From: Roridomyces roridus | Taxonomy: Eukaryota; Basidiomycota; Agaricomycetes; Agaricales; Mycenaceae | Direction of reading: 5' to 3' | Assembly (NCBI GenBank): GCA_029378245.1 | Contig: JARKIF010000001.1 | Span: 1,798,001 to 1,862,000, forward strand | Length of the DNA: 64,000 bases | Part shown: piece after piece, positions 49,695 through 61,834 of the stretch | How the letters are laid out: each line of letters begins with the position of its first letter | How positions within the stretch are numbered: position 1 is the stretch's first letter | The notes under the pieces: generated by a model | What the model was told of the DNA's origin: nothing | Database searches by the model: none | Seen by the model: the letters and a program-made list of their open reading frames with translations, nothing else | Program-made: the position numbers and the translations under genes

Positions 49695-51460
49695 ATGTCC
49701 GTCGTCAAACTCTCCGATAAAGTGTCCGTGAGCGCCTCCGATGTCCAGGAGGCTGCTGGCCATTTGGGTATCGCAGTGCCGGAAACGGACCTCGAAGCAT
49801 ACCGTGTGCTGCTGAGCTCACTGGACGACTGCGCCGAAACCATCCGCGCTGAAGACGACTACCTCCCTCATCTCGACCTCGAGCGCTTCCCCCGCGTCAA
49901 TATCCACAAACCTACGCAGAACGATTACAATGCGTGGGCGTACAAAGTCCAGATCCAGTCCACTGCCCCGGAAGATATGGCCGGAGTTCTGGCTGGCCGC
50001 ACCATTGCTGTCAAAGATAATGTGAATATTGCGGGAGTGCCTTCGTTGCTCGGCACGGACGTTCTTTCCACGCCTTATGTTCCCAAATACGACGCTACCA
50101 TCGTGACTCGAATGCTGCAGGCGGGAGCCTCCATCGAAGGAAAGTCGGCATGCGAAAACTTTTCGATATCCCCCCACTCGTTCACCAACGCTCAAGCCAA
50201 TGTCCTGCATCCCATGGCCCCTGGTTATTCCATAGGCGGTTCATCGTCAGGCTCTGCAGCACTTCTCTGTGCGGACAAGATAGATCTCGCCATCGGAGGG
50301 GATCAAGGCGGGTCTATCCGCTTGCCCGCTTCCTTTGGTGGCATTGTGGGATTCAAGCCGACGTGGGGACTTGTTCCATACGTGCGTGTGTGTGTTTTAT
50401 CCTCCTGGCAATGAGGTTTAATGAATATCTCAAAGACCGGTATAGCATCATTGACCGCACTCGTTGACCACACTGGCCCAATGACCAAGAACGTCTTGGA
50501 CAATGCCCTGCTTCTTACTGTGCTGGCAGGGCGAGATGGCCTGGACGATCGCCAGATTGATGCCCCCGCACATGGCGCCTTTGACTACTACAAGGACTTG
50601 CTGGCGTTCCAGGGAAATCCAAAGGAGTCCGTAAAAGGAATGCGCATCGCCATTCTGCGCGAGTCAATGCAGGTCGAAGGGTTGGATCCACGGTACATCA
50701 GCCTCAGAATTGTCGTATTCATGCCTCATTTTCTGCAGCGTACACGACAAAATCAAGCATGCGGCGAGTCTATTCAGCACCTTGGGTGCCGAAGTCACCG
50801 AGGTTTCAATCCCGATGCACAAACTCGGGCCGATAATCTGGACTGTGGCCAATCGACAAGGGATATCCGAACAAGCTCTTCGGGCGCAGAACCCTGTGCG
50901 ATTCGGCGTACATGACGTTGAGATGAATCAAGAGTTGTTCACCTGGACGCAGGAAAAGTTTGAAAAGCTTCAGCTGCACAATCCGTCGGCGACAAATTCC
51001 CTACTTGGTGCGCCGCTTATTTACTCTCGGCTTCCGAGTTGATTGCTCGTTAGGCGGGGAGTACCTCAAACACCAACACCCCGGCATGACGGACAAAGCG
51101 ATCAACCTATCGAGGAAGCTCAAAGACACGTACGAGTCCGTGCTCAAAGAGCAGAAGATCGACCTCCTCATCGCACCCTGCACACCCACCATTTCCATCT
51201 ACGGGCCCGACCTCCACGACAGCATCATGACCAAGATGAACAAAGCCATCGGTATCACCCAAAACACCGCTCCGTTCAACGTCTCTGGCCATCCGGCGCT
51301 CTGCCTTCCTATCGGAATGCTGGGAATCATCGAGCGGGAGAAGGACAGCCATATTAAATTGCCTATTGGAATGCAAATCGTGGGAGGTTTGTGGCAGGAA
51401 GCAAAGGTTCTTCGTGCTGCCTATGCGTGGGAGAAATCGTACAACTGGCGTGACATGTAG
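49695..51460 (+). CDS. Amidase (amidase-signature family)
   Basis: Four exons, 49695-50381, 50436-50692, 50739-51007 and 51054-51460, give 539 aa. The Ser-Ser-Lys catalytic set is visible: K in GRTIAVKDNVNIAG, the Gly/Ser-rich loop YSIGGSSSGSAALL and the nucleophile in GGDQGGSIRLPASFGG. The C-terminus has LIAPCTPT and APFNVSGHPALCLPIG. It hydrolyses an amide; the substrate cannot be told. No signal peptide and no PTS1 (ends WRDM). Confidence 0.94.
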
Positions 51461-51716
51461 AAATTTCCTTTTGTGGGATTTTGGACGAGTAGCCCGATTA
51501 GGAATAGGAGCATTTGAAATCGGGATCAAGGCATCCAATTTCATCTGAAAGGCACAAACACACTAATTACATGCAATAAATCCGTCGTCAAGACGGGAAA
51601 GACAGCGAGGGAGCGCAGCATCAATCTCGCAGCAGGGTAACAAGGGGGTATTCGCGTAGCTGGCCTGGACTTGCGAGGAACAGCGGTACAACAAGAAAGC
51701 GCAGAGAATTCGAGGA

Positions 51717-52706
51717 TTAGAAGTTTGACCAGCTCATTACTTCTCCTCGAGAAGAAGGGCCGTCAATCTGGACAGTGATTCCCTGAAAAGAGGATGAACA
51801 AAAAAGCAACAGAATAAAAACAAGGAAACACACCAGACTGGTCGAGCGTACAGGACGCTCTGCCCTCAGTCCCTTGACGGGTTTGATAAAGACCCACGCA
51901 GGTACGACACCGAGCTCGATGTCAGAGGTAGGTTCATTTGAAGAGGTTTTAAACATGGATTTCGCAGCGGTCGCAAACGTGTTGCCCGTCCGACCAACAA
52001 CAACCCACCCGTCGTCAAACGCCTGGACCACAGTCAACCGTTCCGTCAGGCTGATTAATAGTTCGTCTGGGAGCACGGGGTTGAAGAGCTGCCGCACTTT
52101 GCGCGGAGCCCCCGAGGTTGGAGTCGAGTCGACGGAAGAAGCGGAGGAAATGACGGAGAAGCGATTATTGCTCAGACTGGACGCGTTGGAGTAACGGATC
52201 CATGAAGAGCGGGGGGAGGGGTCACCGCCGGATTTGATGCTGCTGCCAGCGCCGGCGGTGAGGGCAAAAGTGAATGGTTTGGGGAATGTGCCGGACTGTC
52301 TATGGAAGTCCATAACATCTTGGCCGCGGACAATGGCCTTCTCTGGAAGGACAACCGAGCGCGTGAGCTGGTCGCGAGAGAAGGTAGCGTTATTGAGGGC
52401 CTGCAGATTTCTAGATGGTGTCAGGACATTCTAAAATCCAATTGAAAGCGCAAGCAAAACGCACTGGGGGAGAGGCTCCTTGGTATCTTCTCTGAACACC
52501 CCACGCACAGGAGTGAAGGCATTATTAATTTTCTCCTCTCTCTTTGTCTGGGCCCGACGACGATAGAATCGGATGGCGAAGAAAATTAAGAGACCAGCGA
52601 CAACCGCCCCAGCGACTGCAATACCCGCGATATAGGTGGTGCCAGACGCAGAGGTCGTAGACAGAGTAGAGGTGGGATCGTTACGAATGTGCAAAAAGGA
52701 GGGCAT
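51717..52706 (-). CDS. Single-pass membrane protein with cytosolic SH3 domain
   Basis: Three exons, 52706-52465, 52410-51834 and 51782-51717, give 294 aa. A short Ser/Thr-rich N-terminus is followed by one membrane helix (YIAGIAVAGAVVAGLLIFFAI) with a basic stop-transfer RFYRRR, a Ser-rich linker, and an SH3 domain (DELLISLTERLTVVQAFDDGWVVVG to LGVVPAWVFIKPV). The layout resembles fungal Fus1-type plasma-membrane proteins. Intron 2 is 51 bp without a stop, so retention would stay in frame. Confidence 0.85.
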
Positions 52707-53100
52707 CTCGGAAAACGAATGGACGACACCAGAGTGTCAAAGGAAAGTGGGGAGGTTGGAGGAGGTTGGGAGCGAGGAAGTGGAGAGAGTTGAAAAGCGT
52801 GTATGATCTGAACCGTTACCGTGATGCGCCCAGTTCCATGACAACGCGCGGAAATTCAAGGGTCACTTTGCGACATGCACCGAGTATAATTCAAGCTTGC
52901 TCTTGAGACGATTGCAGACGATTGCTCATGCATCATGGAAGAGGAAGAGGATCTTCAAAGATTGACTTGACTGGTCCTGAATCATGACGTCTCGGCTGGA
53001 GGGCAGAACAATCTCTCATTGCACCCGAATCATGCCTGATAAATATTCTGCGATTGTAAAGTATGTAGTGGTCTATGTACTATATGCTGGGACGAATATC
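52707..53100. other. Intergenic region
   Basis: About 390 bp without a gene between the divergent SH3 protein start and the 3' end of the acyl-CoA dehydrogenase gene. No repeat or element seen. Confidence 0.5.
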
Positions 53101-55350
53101 TCACAAACGAGTGTTCTTGGGCATCTTCCGCATCGCCTGCCGCACACCCAAGTCTCCAAGCACGTCCTCAGCTATTCAAACAGGTCAGAAGACGCGATTT
53201 AACGAAAGACCAGGTCAACGCACCTCCCCCGAGAACACTGTCGAACGGAACAGTCCGGTGGTACTATACAGGGTAAGCTGAAGAACAGCAAAGAGTGGAA
53301 GGACCCTACATGTTCAATGTGCTTGCCCATGCCCGAGCGGGTGATACCACGTCCACCGAATATCTGGACAGCGTCCGCGGCAGTGGCTTGAGCTGTTTTC
53401 GTCGCATACTGCTTGACAAACGCAATTTGGCCCGCCAGATGCGTCGACTGCTGCTTGTAGTTCATATGGCACATCTGATACGTGATGTTCTCCAACCACG
53501 CCTGGGCACTTTCGACGCGAGAGATCATGGCAGCGAGCTTGGCACGGATGACCGCCTGAGACGTCAAAGGCTTGCCGAACACCTTTCTTTGCGAAGCCCA
53601 CCTAGACAAGAGTTAGAAAGATGCTTCACTCATTGAGAAATATCTTACTTCAGGCACTCCTCGACGATCATTCGTTGGGACGAAATGGAAGCGCACGTCA
53701 TACCCCACCGTTCGTGGTTGAAGTTGGACAAGATGACTTGAAGCCCTTTGCCGTCTTCACCGAGCGTGTTCTCGAAAGGCACGAGCACGTTGTCAAAGGT
53801 GATGTACGCCGTGCCGGCAGTGGGGCTGTAGCTCGTCTTGATGGACTTGGTCTCGACACCGGGGCCCCGCTCGATGCAAAGAACGACCATTCCCTTCTCG
53901 GAGGCGCAGCCAACAGTGAAGTAGTCCGCGAAGCTGCGATCATGAGTGCTACAAAACTTTCAAGCATTGAGATACTCACGTTCCGTTCGTAATCCATTTC
54001 TAGACCCAAAAATGAGTGCCAAGGCTTAAAGATCCTGCAAGACGCACCTTGGTACCAGTGACCCTCCAACCTTCAGGAGTCTTCTTCGCAAAGCATTTCA
54101 AACCGGCTGGAAAGGCTAAGAGATCTCCAATCGTGCGAGTGCAGATACTCACCGACATCAGAGCCCGCGAATGCCTCAGTGATTGCGAGGCAGACAAACT
54201 TCTTGCCCGCGAAAACCTCGCCCAGGACCTTCTCGCGAAGGGCAGGCTGTCCAAAGTTCATAATCGGGGGAAGACCTAAGTGGTCATGAATTGACCAATC
54301 ACTTTCCGACGAAAAAAACCGTACCAATATAAGTTCCTCCGCCGAGACCGTCGACATAACCGCTGTGATATTTTGAGACAAGCACAACGAGAGTGAAGAA
54401 ATGCTTACCGGGCGTTGAAACGCGTCCCCTCCTGGGCCATAATCATTTCATGGAAATAGTCAAACTGGAATTTGTGAGAAGGGAAAACCAAAGAATATGC
54501 GAACCAACCTCCTCCGGCGTGACAATCCCGCCCATCAGCTCACGACCCTTCAAATGAGGACCAGGACCCAGACGCATAGCCAAAACGTTGGTCTGAAAGT
54601 CGATGATTTGAGGGTCACACGACCAAGACGCGGCGACAACTTACACGAGCCATCGCGTCAAACACGGCCTGGGATGGACGCTTTCCGTCGTCCTCGCGCA
54701 ATGCGGCATCGGGATAGATTTCTTCCTCGAAAAGCTTCCTGAAGGCGGCCTGGAAGCGGCGGTGTCCCTATTTGGCACGTTAATATCTGAGAAGAGTAGC
54801 TATAGAATCGCTGCTCACATCGCTGAAGTACGGGCTGTGATAGCCTGGCGTCAACCACGTCGGCTCGGCATAGGGGACCGTGCTGAGGGCGCCAATTGCA
54901 CGCGGGACGATCTGGGGCTCCTCGCCAGCAATAACACCAATTTGAAGACGGGAATATTGGGGCTTGAGGAGAACCTCCATTCTGTGGAGCCCGTAGAAAG
55001 CTTCGGTCGCGTCCTGCCCAGCAACCTCCTCGTCCAGAAGGACCTGGAGAAGATGGAGTCTTATGAAGCCCAAAATAGGACGAGCGAGCTCACGCTGAGG
55101 CCTCCGGGGTGCATGCCGCAGAATTTGGTCAGATCATAGACCTGATCGGTTAGGGCGTTGAGGGCGGCGGTGAGAATTGCGGTGAGCGTTTGCGAGGGGA
55201 TGGTAGAGGGAGAGAGAGGGTTAGAAACAAGTTAGACGCGCGACTTGGAGACAACTGGGAACGAACCTTTGAGTCTACGATGATCCAAAGGTCGCCCTCG
55301 GTGGCGTGTTTCGCGACCTCCTCCTTCGTGAACTGCTTGGTGGCGGCCAT
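53101..55350 (-). CDS. Cytochrome b5-acyl-CoA dehydrogenase fusion, paralogue 1
   Basis: Starts MAATKQFTKEEVAKHATEGDLWIIVDSK, a cytochrome b5-like domain with the heme HPGG motif (FCGMHPGGLS), then an acyl-CoA dehydrogenase domain. Visible parts are KFVCLAITEAFAGSDV (FAD/substrate site), the helical C-domain (RVESAQAWLENITYQM) and IFGGRGITRSGMGKHIE. About ten short introns. After the last exon the protein ends RKMPKNTRL, a PTS1-like TRL. It would oxidise acyl-CoA to trans-2-enoyl-CoA in peroxisomes; the b5 domain suggests electron transfer rather than the oxidase reaction. It is paralogous to 59358-61637. Confidence 0.9.
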
Positions 55351-55577
55351 TGTGTTGGTTTTTGTCAAGGTGAAAGAGGCGGGGTTTTATGGAGCGAGCA
55401 GGTGATTATGCTCGGCGTAATCATCATCGGCCAATCATTCCGGTCCCGGTGACCCGGTCAGCAAACATATGCACTTTTGCGGCCGCGGACCCATATGCAC
55501 CTATGTTCCACATGCACGCTCGAAAAAGGACTCCAGGATACCCAATACGCCATGTATTCGCTTCCTTCAAATACTGC

Positions 55578-57489
55578 TCAAAGTATTGACACCAAAGCCG
55601 CGCCAGAAGCCTCCACCTGAATGAGTCCTCCCTCGACCGTCTCCTCAACCAACTGGCCTTTCGCCAGACCATCTGAATCGAGTGCAAACGTCTGGCCTCC
55701 CCAGGTTGTTTGATTCCCAAATGTAATGTCTGCCCCTGCTGCTTGCAGCCGCTTCACAGTCACCAGCGATGTTTGCGACGGCAAGAACGCCGAAATATCG
55801 AATGTCGTCGACGGCCGCGGCCCAGCGTCCGACTGGTTGAACATCTGTAAATTGAGAAGCGCAAACTTGGTCGGGAATTCGCGAGCGTCGTCCTCCCAGA
55901 AGCCGTAGACAACGCTCTGTCCAGCGCTCGTGTCCCCTCCTGCCGTGGTAATCGTCGACCCGTTTTCTTGGCGCCCAGGCCACAAGTTGGCGAGGCGGAG
56001 TGTCTTGGACTGCGCGATCGCTTCCGTGATAAAGAGGTAGGCGGAATATGATGGGAAGACTTGTTTCTCCCCGTTCATGGCGTCCTCGGGATACCACAAG
56101 TCGTATCGTGACAGGCCACCGTGGTTTAGCTGGGTTGATGACTGCAGCGCCAGTGGGCCGCCCTGGTGGATGTAAAGGCTACCCACATTGAATAAAGTGA
56201 GCAGATCCGAATGCCCAGGGAGCTCACCGTGAAACATTGATGGACGCAGCGTACAAAGTAGTATCAAGGAGCCATAGAGCCTGACCGAATGTATCCGAGA
56301 CCCCTGCCTTCCCAGAGCATGACACCGAGTTGTACTCTCCTACGCGAATCGTTAGCTTCCGAGGATTGACTGGAGCGAAATATATGCACCGATAACAAAC
56401 GAATCAGGCCCTAGTTGCTCGCGCACAGACTGAATACGAGGCTGCCACAAGTCGAGATACCTGATGAACGTTGAGAGAGAGATCAGATACGAGTCCAGAG
56501 CACGTACATTCCCAACCGAGTATGGTTGACCTGGGCTGGTTAGAAAAAGTACAAAAAGCAGGACAACGACCGACCAAGTTCGGCAACGTCGCAACAGCAG
56601 TGCGCGTCGGATCGCAGACACTGTATTGATACGTGTGCTCGCTGCAGGACAAGACGGTGTTGTCGCCATTCGCTCCAGCGGCGAGGGCACTAACACAATC
56701 GAGTTGCGAGCTGGCTCCGGACGCATTGTAAGGCCATAATGGATCTTCCGCGGTCGCTGGTGGACAAGCTAAAGTCAATTGAAGATATTTGGTTGGGTCT
56801 CTTACCTGCGATTTGGAACATGGGCTTCTCAAATCCCAGTGCGGTGGAAATGTTTTTGGACCAAACCTCCCAAGTCGCGTCATACTGCTTTGCTGAAAGC
56901 AGAGGCGAGTAATGGTCCGGCTCATTGCCAATTTCAAATGCCACCAACTGCTCTGGGCCCAACCCAGCCAAGGTAGATTGGGCAACTGATAACGCGCCGG
57001 TGTAGTTGAAATTGTGCATGTCCTTTTCTAGTGTCAAACAAGTCGAAGTCACCAAAGCAGCGACGATACCAGGTTCACGATAATGCTCGTGCCTCCGGGC
57101 AGCAACGTCTTGGCAGCCTCCCAAAACCCAGGGCCGATGGTGGTATTGAAAAGAGTGCCGGAAGCGTCGATGAAATTGAAAAGAGCCGTCTCCTGCGAAG
57201 CATTCCAATACGTCGAGTCCGCCGTGATACCTCCTATGCGAATCTGCGCAGGCGTCCCGGTGCGGTCGTTCAAGTTTTGCAACAGGTTGCTCGTCAAAGT
57301 GTTCGGTTGCGTCGTATTACCCACATACTCGATAAAGAAGGCGGTTTCAATGCTGAAACTGGCCAACGCTGGGTGAAGGGGGGAGGAGGCGGTGTCTGGG
57401 AGAGTCGAGGGCCCATGGAGGGTCAAGGTGGCAGCGAAGCAGCTACCCAAGAGTGCGCTGAAAATTGGGATGGTGCGCTGGAAGAACAT
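55578..57489 (-). CDS. Secreted glycoside hydrolase family 79 (beta-glucuronidase-like)
   Basis: A signal peptide (MFFQRTIPIFSALLGSCFA) is followed by a TIM-barrel domain with the acid/base glutamate in VAFEIGNEPDHYSP and the likely nucleophile in GEYNSVSCSG, then the C-terminal beta-domain typical of GH79 (VYGFWEDD, FALLNLQMFNQ, VKRLQAAGADI, EASGAALVSIL). Several short introns, and many N-glycosylation sites (NxS/T). It would trim glucuronic acid from arabinogalactan or other extracellular glycans. It does not fit the peroxisomal theme of its neighbours. Confidence 0.88.
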
Positions 57490-57726
57490 TACCCTCAGCT
57501 TGCCCCAGCTGACTCCTCATGATATCTTATATCTTATGGCCGGACCTTCTTAGCGGAGGTTACGGAGCGCGAAGGTCTGTAAGAGAGACTAGGCCGGACC
57601 GCGTATGGAAGGCGGACCCAAGGCGGCCACGTGAGCGAGTCGCGTGCGCCGAAGCTGATGACGGCATATCGTGTTTGTTTGCTCCCGCAACGGCAACTTC
57701 CCATCCCTTACCCGGATGCGTGAATT

Positions 57727-59189
57727 ATGGCTCTCTCTGGACTCAAAGTCGTGGAATTTGCAGGCCTTGCCCCTGGTCCCTTTGCAGGCTTAATCTTGGC
57801 GGACAATGGGGCCTCCGTCATCCGCGTCGACCGTCCTTCTTCGCACTCGACCGATTTCCTGTGCCGCGGCAAGAAGTCTGTCGCTATGAACCCCAAGATC
57901 CCCAGTGGGAAGGATGCATTGCTCAAACTAGTCTCGCAGGCCGACATTCTGATCGACCCCTTCCGCCCTGGGGTGATGGAACGCCTTGGACTTGGCCCAG
58001 ACGTGTTCCTGGGCAAAGACGGGCTGAATGAGAAGCTGATATATGCCAGGATGATTGGGTTCGTGCCAATTTCCAGCCTTGTTTGTAGGCTAATGTTGAG
58101 CTAGCTTCCCGAGAGCAGGTATGCTCCACAGCCGCGTTCATACACCAACTAAAGATATTAGGTCCTCACAAGGATATGGCTGGTGAGTGCTTTGATTGAC
58201 CCAGGACAAGTGCTGATGTCTACAAGGACACGATATAAATTATCTCGCCCTTAGCGGTGTTCTCTCGGTGAGTATTCGGTCCTCCACATGACAGGCCCGC
58301 TTTCAACTTCTCCAGATACTACCTGGTACCGCGGAGAAGCCCAGCTTCCCGATAAATCTGCTTGCAGATTTTGCAGGAGGTGGTCTCACTTGCGCGTTGG
58401 GCATTCTTCTCGCTCTGGTTGAGCGCGGAAAGAGTGGGCGCGGGCAAGTGGTTGATTCCGACATGGTCTGCTTCTTTTTTGTTTTCTCATCCAGCACCAA
58501 GTGAACTTCCTCAAGGTCTCGGGTGCGCGCTATGTCGCCTCCTTCCCACTGCTGGCACTTCTCACTCAGGCGCCGTCGGTGACCATCGGTGGGCGTGGAT
58601 CCCGCCTTCTTGACGGCGGGGCTCCATTCTACAACGTATACACCTGCAAGGACGGTCAATGGATGTCGATCGGATGCTTGGAGCCGCAGTTCTTCAAAGC
58701 CTTCTTGGAGGGTTTTGTCAAGGCGGTCCCTGCGGGATTCAGTCTCGACGGCTGGACTCCCACGATTGACGTGCAATTTGACCACGACCAGTGGCCACGA
58801 CTGAAGGAATACCTGACCAAGGGCTTTGCGACGCGCGAGCGTGATTATTGGGCCGGAATCTTTCATGGTTCGTCAATCCTCATGATTTAAATCTATTGTC
58901 GCTGTAACACGTGCTGCTTCCAACAGGCACAGACGCGTGTGCGCTGCCAGTTCTGACGACGGAAGAAGCTGCTGCCTTGGACAAGTCATCATACGCGCCG
59001 TTCCCTGCGCCTCATCCGCGTATTCTTTCCGGGCAGGCTACGAACCCCAAACCTGCTGAGATTTCGTTGCGTGCGGGAGAACACACCAGAGAAGTGCTGA
59101 ATGGTCTCGGGATAGATAACAGGCAGCTGGAGGGCATGGAGCGAGAGGGAGCGATTAGTTTTGCAAAAGTCCGAGAGAGCAAGATGTAG
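57727..59189 (+). CDS. AMACR: Alpha-methylacyl-CoA racemase (CaiB/BaiF family)
   Basis: Interconverts (2R)- and (2S)-methylacyl-CoA so that branched chains can enter beta-oxidation. Motifs: [59 protein letters not shown], the active-site region [14 protein letters not shown] (His/Asp), [16 protein letters not shown] and [10 protein letters not shown]. About five introns. The C-terminus RESKM is a PTS1 (SKM). The start is 237 bp from the divergent GH79 gene. Confidence 0.93.
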
Positions 59190-59357
59190 TGGCAATAGGA
59201 GTCCTAATGTTGAGTTGATATGAGATCACCGCTTTCGGTGAAATCAGCGGCCGCAATCACATGCGTTTGAACAACTGCTAAATTGACCCTCTCTCTCTTG
59301 CTCCGCCAACCTGACCTGCTGAAGCGCTCCTGCTTTCCCTTTCTTTCGTTCCGCACC

Positions 59358-61637
59358 ATGTCCAAACAGTTTACTCTCGAGGAAGTCGCAAAACACAATA
59401 AACCAGGGGACCTGGTAAGCGTTAACGATGAGACCTGGCAGCCCTTCCCTGATTCGCCTTCCAAGTGGGTCGTGGTCGATGCTAAAGTCTACAACCTTTC
59501 AAAGTTCAGCAGCATGCACCCAGGTGGACTGGCCGTACTTCTAGATGAAGAAGTTGCTGGGCAAGATGCAACCGAGGTATGTTCCGAGCCAGCTCCGACC
59601 TCACAGACTTTTGAATTTTGTGTGAGGCGTTTTATGGGCTTCATAGGTGTGTTCCGAGTCAGCTCCGCTTTCATTCTCTAAACTGTATAGGTCTGAGGTG
59701 CTCGAGCGACCGCAATACCAGCGCCTGCAGATTGGTGTCATCCAAGGAGAGAGCTCCGTCATTATCCCACCGACCCCCGGCCGCATCAGCGACGTTCCAT
59801 ACGCAGAACCCTCTTGGCTTGTCAAAGGCTTCCATAGCCCCTACTTCTCCGAGGTCTGGTTCTATTTCATTCACGCGCCTGTGTTTCTGAATGCCTGATA
59901 TCTAGAATCATCGCAAATTTCAGACGGCAATGAGAATCTTTATCGACTCGGAAATTTATCCTGAGGCTCAAGTACTGCTGGTTCCGTCCGTGCATCGTGG
60001 TTTTGGCTCATTGCATGCAGATCAAAGAAGAAGATGGAACTCGGGTATCGCAAGAGCTTGTGGACAAAATGACGTGCGTGGCGATTTGCTACAAAGCTCG
60101 CCGCTTTATGGGCCATTTTACAGCGCTCTGAATATTCACGCAATGAGAATGGGCCCGGGCAAACATCTCAAAGGACTGACCCTCATGGGAGGACTAGTGA
60201 AACCAGAAGAATTCGATTACTTCCACGAACTCATTCTCACGCAAGAAATTGCCCGTTGTGGCGCTCGTGGGTTCGGAGACGGTGAGGAAATAGTGTCCCT
60301 GTGGTAACCGAGTCTCTAATATTTGCTCCAGGTCTCTTGTCAGGCAAAGTTATCGGTCTGCCCCCTGTTTTGAACTTTGGAAGCGAAGAACTCAAGGCGC
60401 GGGTCGTCCCCGAGATTCTTCAAGGCAAGAAGTTCATCTCGCTGGCCATCTCTGAAGCACACGCCGGCTCCGATGTTATGGGGCTCCAGGTCAGTTGCAC
60501 AATATCTTGAGTGATGATTCCCTGAACACTTCACAGACCACCGCTGTGAAAAGCGAAGACGGCAAAGAGTGGATTATCAATGGTAAGTTTTGACCTATAT
60601 ATCAAGAGCGTAATCCAATCTTCGCAGGCGCCAAGAAGTGGATAACGAACGGAACTTTCTCAGACTACTTCACCGTGGGGTGCAAGACTGAAGATGGCTT
60701 CACCGTGATCCTCGTCGAGAGAGGACCTGGTGTGGAAACTAAACCCATCAAGACGAGCGTGAGTTTCTGGCTGCGTGAACTTGACAAGTGCTAACTGGTT
60801 GTAGTATTCGTCTGCGGCCGGGACCGCCTATGTGATGTTTGACAATGCGAGGGCCCCGGTTGGGAACACCTTGGGTGAAGAAGGTGGAGGAATTTTCGTG
60901 ATGCTCAGGTGGGACGCATTCTACCGCTCGAGACCCTGGCTCATATCTGGAAGCAACTTCAACCACGAACGATGGGTCATGTGCTGTAGCTCCGCACGGA
61001 GCCAGCGCGGGATCGGTTAGTCTTGTTGTTTATCCCTTTGCTCCTGGTTTACTCAGGGTCTACAGTGGAAGAATGCCTCAAGTGGACTGCTCAACGGAAA
61101 GCTTTCGGCAAACCTTTGAACTCTCTGGCCATCATCCGCGCCAGACTTGCTGGTAAATATACCCATCGCATCATGCTTCCCAACGACTGACCTCCTTCAT
61201 AGCCATGATCTCTCGTGCCGAGAGCTCGCAGAACTGGTTAGAAAATATCACTTACCAGATGTGCAACATGGTACGTTCCTAGGTAACATCACAAGGCGCC
61301 TCTTACCTACACAACTTTCTCAGTCGTACAAGCAACAAGCTGGCAAACTTGCCGGCCAAATAGCGTTCCTGAAGTCATACTGCACGTCCTCTGCGCAGGA
61401 GACGGCCACCGATGCCGTCCAGATCTTTGGTGGACGTGGTATCACGCGGACTGGGATGGGTCGGTTCATTGAACATGTACGTGCCATTGTCCATCTGTCC
61501 ATTGTTGGCATTGACGTCTGGTACAGTACCACAGAACGATAGCCTTTGACGCGTTGTTGGGTGGAGCGGAAGATGTGTTGAGGGATCTCGGTGTACGCCA
61601 GGCTCTGCGTGGGATGCCCAAGGATTCGCGGCTATGA
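59358..61637 (+). CDS. Cytochrome b5-acyl-CoA dehydrogenase fusion, paralogue 2
   Basis: Starts MSKQFTLEEVAKHNKPGDL and has a b5-like domain with FSSMHPGGLAVLLDEEVAGQDATE, split by a 51-bp intron whose read-through inserts residues before WVVVDAK. The acyl-CoA dehydrogenase domain follows: KVIGLPPVLNFGSEELK, KFISLAISEAHAGSDVMG, WIINGAKKWITNG split by an intron, IFGGRGITRTGMGRFIEH. The last exon ends RGMPKDSRL, a strong PTS1 (SRL). At least a dozen introns; some exon joints around 60900-61260 are uncertain. It is close to paralogue 1 across its full length. Confidence 0.9.
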
Positions 61638-61834
61638 GCCCGTACATTTGTCTTCTTGGTTATGTAGAGAGTGTGTATTTAGATACTGACCTTCTTTTCC
61701 TCCTTCTGCTTCAAAGCATCGTCTGTTGCTCGTACTAAATTTACAAATCTACAAGCAAGATACAGTGACCAAATTAAAGCAACGCAAGAATCATAGCAAG
61801 AAGCAGTAAGATATACAAGACGGAGAAGAAATCA

